NCBI GenBank assembly: GCA_020425695.1
Contig: JAGQRE010000011.1
Location: forward strand, 1-47,988
From: Planctomycetota bacterium
GTDB lineage: Bacteria > Planctomycetota > UBA8742 > UBA2392
DNA: 47,988 nt
Direction of reading: 5' to 3'
Below the pieces are notes generated by a model. The model did not search any database. It was not told where the DNA came from and worked only from the letters and a program-made list of their open reading frames with translations. Position 1 is the stretch's first letter. Every line of letters begins with the position of its first letter. Of this stretch, positions 43,171-47,988 are shown piece after piece. Both the position numbers and the translations under genes were made by a program.

Positions 43171-43320
43171 TCAGACACCCCCGCGGGCGTTCACAGGTGG
43201 CAGCGGACGAACCAGTAAAAACAGAGTCGAGCCGGGCGAGTGCAACAACAGCAGTTCGTCCATCAGCTTCACTTTTGGTCTGTTCATAAGGTGAGTCATC
43301 TCGCGCCAGCGATGCGTCAT
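43171..43320 (-). CDS. Putative 49-residue protein
   Basis: An ATG at 43320 has AGGAG with 5-base spacing. The product starts MTHRWREMTHLMNRPKVKL and ends LVRPLPPVNARGGV. It has a hydrophobic centre (DELLLLHSPGSTLFLLV). It lies in the 528-bp gene-free region between the second and third metallophosphoesterase genes, downstream of the candidate RNA's terminator. The length and lack of a known family make it doubtful. Confidence 0.35.
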   Translation of the reverse strand: MTHRWREMTHLMNRPKVKLMDELLLLHSPGSTLFLLVRPLPPVNARGGV

Positions 43321-43349
43321 GGTTGCTCCTGTGACATGGAAAGCCTGAC

Positions 43350-43381
43350 ATGCAAAAAGCGCGCACCAAAAGGCACGCGCT
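43350..43381 (-). terminator. Rho-independent terminator on the minus strand
   Basis: On the minus strand AGCGCGTGCC-TTTT-GGTGCGCGCT forms a 10-bp stem with two G-U pairs, followed by T5. It ends a minus-strand transcript coming from the direction of the third metallophosphoesterase gene. Confidence 0.75.
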
Positions 43382-43513
43382 GGGGTCAAGAAGGGTCGGT
43401 TCGCGACCGCCGAGACCATCGTCTCGGGCGAGCGGTTTCGGGTAGTCGGGATTGGTCAGCACCTTCGCGTCAGTCCGATCTCGTGTTTTCAGCCTGCTCC
43501 CGGCTGTCACGAG
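43354..43513 (-). ncRNA. Candidate structured small RNA
   Basis: A minus-strand segment of about 160 bases has in order: a hairpin at 43513-43480 (CTCGTG/CACGAG closing CAGCC/GGCTG around a 7-base loop), a hairpin at 43427-43410 (CGAGAC-GATG-GTCTCG), a short hairpin at 43408-43394 (GGTCG/CGACC), and the terminator at 43381-43354. It lies 77 bases after the third metallophosphoesterase stop. No matching known RNA class was recognised. It could equally be a structured 3' untranslated region of that gene. Confidence 0.4.
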
Positions 43514-43589
43514 GAACTTATCGCGCGCATGTTAAGGACATGTCGGTGTGTCAGTAAATCCGCGTAGGAATCGGATTAATGGCGATCTC

Positions 43590-44852
43590 TTAGGCGACGA
43601 GTTCGATCAGGGTGATCTCAGGCGGGCAGTTGATACGGACCGGCATCCAGCCCCCCGCACCGCTGTTGACGTATAGTTTGCGCCCTTCGTGCTGGTACAG
43701 ACCTTTATGGTAGTACTCAAAGGGCAACACTGGGCTGAGGTTGTAGTCGCCGATTCGCCCCAGCACGAGTTGCCCGCCATGGGTGTGCCCGCTTAGCATC
43801 AGATCGAGCGGCAGATCGCGCCCGACTTCGAATGACTTCGGATGATGTGCCAGCACGATACGCGGAGCGCCATCGTCGTTCATCTGGCCGAGTGTCACGT
43901 CAAGACTCTCAAGCGGTGTACGCGAATGCAGCGTGTTGATACTGGGCGAATGCGGGTAGTCGATGCCGCCCATCCACAGGTGTGCTCCATCAATGTTGAT
44001 CTTCTGCGCTTCGTCAATCAACAACTGGATGCCCGACTCACGCAGCCCTTCCACGATCGGCTTGATCTCGCCGTCACGGGCCGGGATGTACTCGTGGTTC
44101 CCCATGCACATGAACACCTGGCCTCGCCGGGGCCGAAGTCCTCGCAAGAAGCGCTGTGATTCTTCAAGCTGGTCGATGTGGTTGTCGAGCAGGTCACCCG
44201 TGACGACGTGATAGTCTGCCCCGACGGCATTCATGGCATCGCGAATTTCGTCCAGCCGTTCCGCGTCCATGTAACTGCCGACGTGCACATCGCTGACTTG
44301 CGCCAGCGTGACCCCGTGAAGCGCAGTCATGTCGCGCGGCACGCGCATGCGCAGGCGAGTGACAACCGGAGTCTGACGTGCGGCAACCGCCCCGCCGGCG
44401 GTTGTGGCGATGATCGCCATCGGCACAACGAGACCGGCCTTGGCAAGCACGCGACGGCGTTCAAGATTAATCTGTTCGGGTTGTTCGCCCGACGCTTCGG
44501 TCTTGCCGCCGAACGCCCGGTGAAGCTTTCGGGCGGCATCTATCAAAGCCCCGGGCGTGCCTTTGATCAGCAAGAAGGCGCCATAGATCCACGTCGCCAA
44601 CTGGAACGACATGGCGATAATCTGTCCCCACTGCGGCACCTGTTGCCGGAACGACATAAGCCCCGAGATGCCGCCGAACAACATGAACAGCGCAGGGTGA
44701 AGCAGAACCAGCATGACCAGCCCGACGGCAATGCTGATCAAGTTCCCGCGTTCAGGAGACACATGAATTAGGCGCCGTCGCAACGCAAGGAACGTCAACA
44801 CGTTGAGCGCCGTGACCAGAAACCCGATTGCCATGAATACGAAGTTCACCAT
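43590..44852 (-). CDS. Membrane metallophosphoesterase, third of three paralogues
   Basis: The 420-residue paralogue has four N-terminal membrane segments (about 1-115) and a twin-arginine-like segment ERRRVLAKAGLVVPMAIIAT. Its metal motifs are VSDVHVG, TGDLLDN, GNHEYI, LAHHP and SGHTHGGQ. It shares the same architecture as the two copies at 40559 and 41760 but is separated from them by about 530 bases, so it is transcribed on its own. The three copies probably differ in substrate. The start is the ATG at 44852. It is divergent from nadA. Confidence 0.93.
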   Translation of the reverse strand: MVNFVFMAIGFLVTALNVLTFLALRRRLIHVSPERGNLISIAVGLVMLVLLHPALFMLFGGISGLMSFRQQVPQWGQIIAMSFQLATWIYGAFLLIKGTPGALIDAARKLHRAFGGKTEASGEQPEQINLERRRVLAKAGLVVPMAIIATTAGGAVAARQTPVVTRLRMRVPRDMTALHGVTLAQVSDVHVGSYMDAERLDEIRDAMNAVGADYHVVTGDLLDNHIDQLEESQRFLRGLRPRRGQVFMCMGNHEYIPARDGEIKPIVEGLRESGIQLLIDEAQKINIDGAHLWMGGIDYPHSPSINTLHSRTPLESLDVTLGQMNDDGAPRIVLAHHPKSFEVGRDLPLDLMLSGHTHGGQLVLGRIGDYNLSPVLPFEYYHKGLYQHEGRKLYVNSGAGGWMPVRINCPPEITLIELVA

Positions 44853-45003
44853 CGCACGCTCTTAACCGGCACCGAAACCCCTCTATTCCAAGGACTCGAC
44901 GCCTGCACGCCGCAACTACTACATTTCGCCCAGGCATGCTCTAATACGGATGATCCAACACCGGGCTGGCGTTTGGACTTCGGGCAAGAAACGAGACGAG
45001 ACA

Positions 45004-46083
45004 ATGGCTGGCACAGTCATGCCCTCCCCGATTCGGGTTGAGGAAAACGAAGCTGAAAACATTGCGCGTATTCAGGAGATCAAGGCTGAGCGCGGCGACT
45101 CATTGATCATTCTGGCGCACCACTACCAGCGCCTGGGCGTGCACCAGTGTGGCGACGTTGTGGGCGACAGCTACCACCTTTGCAAGGCGGCTGCACACAC
45201 CGAGAAAGCGCGCGACATCGTGTTCTGCGGCGTGCGCTTTATGGTCACCAGCGCGGCCGTGCTTTGCCGCGACGACCAGTTGGTTTATCACCCGGACCGC
45301 AATGCAGGCTGCCCCATGGCCGACATGGCAAACCTCCCGCAGGTGCGCACCAGTTGGAAGGAACTGGGCGAAGTCACCCCAACGGCGAAGGTCGTTCCTG
45401 TCGTGTACATGAACAGCGATCTTGATCTGAAGGCTTTCTGCGGCGAGCACGGGGGCATCGTCTGCACCAGCAGCAACGCGGGCAAAGTGTTCGACTGGTG
45501 CTTTGATCGCGGCGAGAAAATCTTCTTCTTCCCCGATGAGCACCTCGGGCGCAACACCGCTAACAAGTACGGTTTCAAGGGCAAAGACATCGTACTTTGG
45601 GACCCGAAGCAGGCCTACGGTGGGCTATCAGCTGCGCAAATCCAGCGCGCAAAAGTCATACTTTGGAAAGGCTATTGCCACGTCCACACGCGCTTCAGCG
45701 TTGAAATGATCGAAAAAGCCCGCGCTGAGCATGATGGCATCAAAGTCATCGTCCACCCGGAATGCACAGAAGAAACGGTGGCAGCGGCCGACTACAGCGG
45801 CAGCACCGGCTTCATCCAGGACTATGTCCAGAAGATGCAGCCCGGCGACAAGGTCGCGATCGGCACCGAGGTAAACATGATTCACCGTCTGTCGGTCGAG
45901 AACCCGGACAAGCTGGTGATCCCGCTGGTGCGTTCGCTGTGCCCCAACATGTTCAAGATCAGCACCGGCGACCTGCGTGACTGCCTCGAAAATCTCGATA
46001 CATGGGAGCCCGTCAAGCCCGACGCCGGCGAGAAGCACTACGCCAAGCTGGCGTTGGACAACATGCTGAACTGCGCAGGCTAG
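45004..46083 (+). CDS. nadA: Quinolinate synthase A
   Basis: The 359-residue enzyme condenses iminoaspartate with dihydroxyacetone phosphate to make quinolinate for NAD synthesis. It uses a 4Fe-4S cluster. Likely ligands are Cys103 (NAGCPMADM), Cys225 (KGYCHVHTRF) and Cys313 (SLCPNMFK). Their spacing (122 and 88) resembles the Bacillus subtilis-type enzyme rather than the E. coli spacing. The motifs LAHHYQR and TGDLRDCLENL are also family marks. The ATG at 45004 is chosen over 44950 because it fits the family N-terminus. nadB and nadC are not nearby. Confidence 0.96.
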   Translation: MAGTVMPSPIRVEENEAENIARIQEIKAERGDSLIILAHHYQRLGVHQCGDVVGDSYHLCKAAAHTEKARDIVFCGVRFMVTSAAVLCRDDQLVYHPDRNAGCPMADMANLPQVRTSWKELGEVTPTAKVVPVVYMNSDLDLKAFCGEHGGIVCTSSNAGKVFDWCFDRGEKIFFFPDEHLGRNTANKYGFKGKDIVLWDPKQAYGGLSAAQIQRAKVILWKGYCHVHTRFSVEMIEKARAEHDGIKVIVHPECTEETVAAADYSGSTGFIQDYVQKMQPGDKVAIGTEVNMIHRLSVENPDKLVIPLVRSLCPNMFKISTGDLRDCLENLDTWEPVKPDAGEKHYAKLALDNMLNCAG

Positions 46084-46212
46084 GCGCTCGGGCCCCCCTT
46101 GCCCCGACCCACCGCTTGCGGAATAATGCCCGGTCTTGGAATGTTAGTGACACAGATACGCGCAGCAGATGCGCCGGAAACTAAGCCCTCTGGGCGCCTA
46201 CGGAGATAGATC

Positions 46213-46536
46213 ATGGCAGGTCCCGATACCAAAGAAGTCAGCGGCGCGAACCTTGAAGAATTCAAAAGCGGCGTCTCGATGGTCGACTTTACCGCTACCT
46301 GGTGCGGACCGTGCCAGGTACTCGGCCCGATCGTCGACAAGCTTGCAACCGAGTTCTCGGGCAAGGTCAGCGTCGGCAAGTGCGACATCGACAAGAACCC
46401 CGACGTGGCCGGTGCCTTCGGCGTGATGGGCGTCCCGACTCTCGTGTTCTTCAAGAACGGCGAAGTCGTCGATCAGCACGTTGGGCTACTGGCTGAAGCC
46501 GCCCTGCGCGACAAGCTCACCAAGCTTGCGGGCTGA
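46213..46536 (+). CDS. trxA: Thioredoxin
   Basis: The 107-residue protein has the active site WCGPC (Cys31, Cys34) after VDFTATW, and the cis-Pro in GVPTLVFFKNGEVV. It has no signal peptide and is a cytoplasmic disulfide reductase. GGAG lies before the ATG at 46213. A strong terminator follows. It is 129 bases downstream of nadA and could share its transcript. Confidence 0.97.
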   Translation: MAGPDTKEVSGANLEEFKSGVSMVDFTATWCGPCQVLGPIVDKLATEFSGKVSVGKCDIDKNPDVAGAFGVMGVPTLVFFKNGEVVDQHVGLLAEAALRDKLTKLAG

Positions 46537-46555
46537 TACCACAAAATCAAACGCA

Positions 46556-46593
46556 GAACGGGACCGGTACCCTGGTACCTGTCCCGTTTTTTT
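46556..46593 (+). terminator. Rho-independent terminator after thioredoxin
   Basis: AACGGGAC, a bulge and GGTACC pair with GGTACC and GTCCCGTT, followed by seven T. It ends the thioredoxin transcript and also sits opposite the stop of the lipoprotein gene at 46604. Confidence 0.9.
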
Positions 46594-46603
46594 GTTCAGC
46601 CGA

Positions 46604-47011
46604 CTATCTGCTCCAGGGCTCACGTAACGTGGCGACAAGTCGGTCGTCTTCGTCCCAGAAGTACCAGATCGTCGCTGTGCTGCTTTCGCGACCGGCACGG
46701 ACTTCGTCCGTGCGCTCCATGACTGTTGTGAAGGCGACTTCGGCACGCCCCTTCAGGTCGGCGTCGACGTCCTCAAGCGCCGGTGTCAGTTCGCCGCCGA
46801 GGGCGACCTTATCGTTCAGGAATTCGCCGAAGTTCGCGTACATGTCGAGGCTGTCCGCCCCGAACACGAGCATCCGGTCCGTCGTTATGTCCGCGACATC
46901 GACATCGGCCAGGACGTCCTGCTTGCTTTCACCAATCATGCTGTCGGGGCCTGAACTACACCCCGTCAGAAGCATCATCGCGAACATCGTGGCCATAACT
47001 AAGTAGCGCAT
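46604..47011 (-). CDS. Small lipoprotein of unknown function
   Basis: The 135-residue protein has a signal peptide and lipobox (LLTG-C, Cys18). It then contains mixed charged sequence ending in TATIWYFWDEDDRLVATLRE. No family is recognised. The ATG at 47011 is preceded by AGAGG, which overlaps the TAG stop of the barrel gene upstream, so the two are translationally coupled. It is probably an envelope partner of the barrel protein. Confidence 0.8.
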   Translation of the reverse strand: MRYLVMATMFAMMLLTGCSSGPDSMIGESKQDVLADVDVADITTDRMLVFGADSLDMYANFGEFLNDKVALGGELTPALEDVDADLKGRAEVAFTTVMERTDEVRAGRESSTATIWYFWDEDDRLVATLREPWSR

Positions 47012-47018
47012 ATGACCT

Positions 47019-47988
47019 CTAGAAACTGATGTCGATGCCCATCTGAACACTAAAGCCAAAGCGCTGCGGGATGGCAGCCGGATCTGCCGTGGTGCCGAAA
47101 TCCTGCGTCGTCAAGCCTAGCTGCCCGGCGACATCGAGATGAAAGAACCACAGGCGCAAACCGAGGCCGGTTGTCAGAGTCACGGCCTGCTCAGAGTCCG
47201 CAATGTTCTTGAATGCGCCCAAGCGTACCCCGAATCCGAACCCGCCGAACTGCGGCTCAAACGTAACCGCACCGCGCACGAACTGGCTGTGATAGTTCGG
47301 CAGGATGTCGCTGCTGATGCGGTTGAGCTCGCCTTCGACAGCAATCGTCAGCGGCAAGCCGACGCCGTGAAAGAAGGTATAGCTCGCGCCTGCGACGAAC
47401 TGCGGGTCAAAACGAATCAGGCGGGGCTCTACGTTGGTGGCCGGGTCCCAGCGGAATTCGGGGCCGTTCAGGTTGCGCCCGGTCAGGCTGATCGCCAGCG
47501 TATCGAGCAGCGGAATCTGTGGCGTAAAGACAATGCCGAGGTCCACACCGACATTGAAGCGCGACTCACCATTCAGCTTATAGGCATCCTGAGTCTGGCG
47601 ACCGAGACTGGTGAGCATGTCCTTGATGCCGTCCTCGTTCATGTCTTCGACGCGCAGCAGGTGGCTGAAAGTGTAGGCCTGGATGAAACGAAGTGTGCCG
47701 CCAACGCTTAGCCAGTCGCCGATCACGGGTACCGGCAGCGGCAGCCCGTAGCTGAGCCCGATTTCATAGAAAGCAAGACCGCGGATGATGAAACCCGAAC
47801 CGTTGCCTTCTAGCGGATTGGCACCACTTTCAAGACTCTGCCCGGTACCGTTGCGAGTGTTGATCAGGAAGTCGAGCAGAATGCTTGAGCCGACACCACC
47901 AAAGTTGATGCCCGAGTCTTCTGCGGTTGCGGCAAGAATGTTGGCTTCCGTCGCGCCGTAGCCCGCGGCTTGCAAGTCGGCACTGAAT
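47019..47988 (-). CDS. Outer-membrane barrel protein (TraF-like), start beyond right edge
   Basis: The frame is open to the right edge (FSADLQAAGYGATEANIL), so the signal peptide and N-terminus lie outside. At least 322 residues are present. It is strand-rich with aromatic turns (GRNLNGPEFRWDP, FDPQFVAGASYTFFHG) and ends MGIDISF, a typical C-terminal barrel strand ending in Phe. The pattern resembles the plasmid TraF-like / conjugal transfer protein TraF family, which despite its name is common in chromosomes. No other conjugation gene is seen. The partner lipoprotein gene follows with seven bases between. Confidence 0.8.
   Translation of the reverse strand, partial: FSADLQAAGYGATEANILAATAEDSGINFGGVGSSILLDFLINTRNGTGQSLESGANPLEGNGSGFIIRGLAFYEIGLSYGLPLPVPVIGDWLSVGGTLRFIQAYTFSHLLRVEDMNEDGIKDMLTSLGRQTQDAYKLNGESRFNVGVDLGIVFTPQIPLLDTLAISLTGRNLNGPEFRWDPATNVEPRLIRFDPQFVAGASYTFFHGVGLPLTIAVEGELNRISSDILPNYHSQFVRGAVTFEPQFGGFGFGVRLGAFKNIADSEQAVTLTTGLGLRLWFFHLDVAGQLGLTTQDFGTTADPAAIPQRFGFSVQMGIDISF

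Noticed and set aside
47019..47988. Conjugative transfer locus suggested by the TraF-like barrel
   Set aside because: No relaxase, type IV secretion or other transfer gene is nearby; this barrel family is common in chromosomes.

Overview
This is a bacterial chromosomal window with GC-rich, densely packed genes on both strands. No plasmid, phage or insertion-sequence genes were seen. The mix points to Planctomycetota or a close relative. Signs are a eukaryote-like Ser/Thr kinase with TPRs, an archaeal/eukaryotic-type prolyl-tRNA synthetase, a MoxR ATPase, very large secreted GEVED / choice-of-anchor-D proteins with a Cys-Ser-TM-Arg tail, many lipoproteins and palindromic intergenic repeats. 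This assignment is an inference from gene content, not a computed result.

Layout, left half. Positions 1-536 hold the start of a nuclease-like lipoprotein that runs off the left edge. It is divergent from a kinase-STAS-TPR gene (672-2879) with a good sigma70-type promoter. Next come an orphan lipoprotein, a gene-free stretch with a TPR fossil and an inverted repeat, a site-2 metalloprotease with CBS-like C-terminus (4291-5556), a pseudouridine synthase with a basic repetitive tail, a secreted PDZ protein with a degenerate protease-like domain, and a secreted gluzincin (8601-10439). proS (10798-12336) lies between two palindromic repeat elements. A signal-anchored orphan, an SDR oxidoreductase, a zinc-ribbon membrane protein, a TPR protein, a putative 29-residue membrane peptide and a MoxR ATPase follow.

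Layout, middle. Two paralogous secreted proteins of 1236 and 1242 residues (17971-21681 and 21956-25684) sit in tandem with separate terminators. A TrmB-family regulator lies just upstream of the second, separated by a leader of five consecutive hairpins. Then come a TPR protein that appears to be the tail of a larger AAA-TPR protein, phoH, cdsA, a membrane-anchored orphan and HPr.

Layout, right half. A CobW-type zinc GTPase overlaps a TPR/SEC-C gene. They are followed by a tRNA-Lys-like gene with odd features, a long structured gene-free stretch, an SPFH protein with four N-terminal repeats, glutamate dehydrogenase, an Rrf2-type Fe-S regulator divergent from yjbQ, and a HAD phosphatase. Three paralogous membrane metallophosphoesterases follow, with a candidate structured RNA between the second and third. 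The window ends with nadA, thioredoxin, a small lipoprotein and an outer-membrane barrel cut by the right edge.

How the genes fit together. Much of the window serves the cell envelope: secreted giants, lipoproteins, cdsA, the site-2 protease, the metallophosphoesterases and the barrel. The rest is housekeeping (proS, nadA, trx, phoH, tRNA). I found no defence island, CRISPR array or biosynthetic cluster. The most unusual items are the paired giants with their shared sorting-like tail and structured leaders, the candidate RNA at 43354-43513, the four-repeat SPFH protein, the triple metallophosphoesterases and several families of palindromic repeats.
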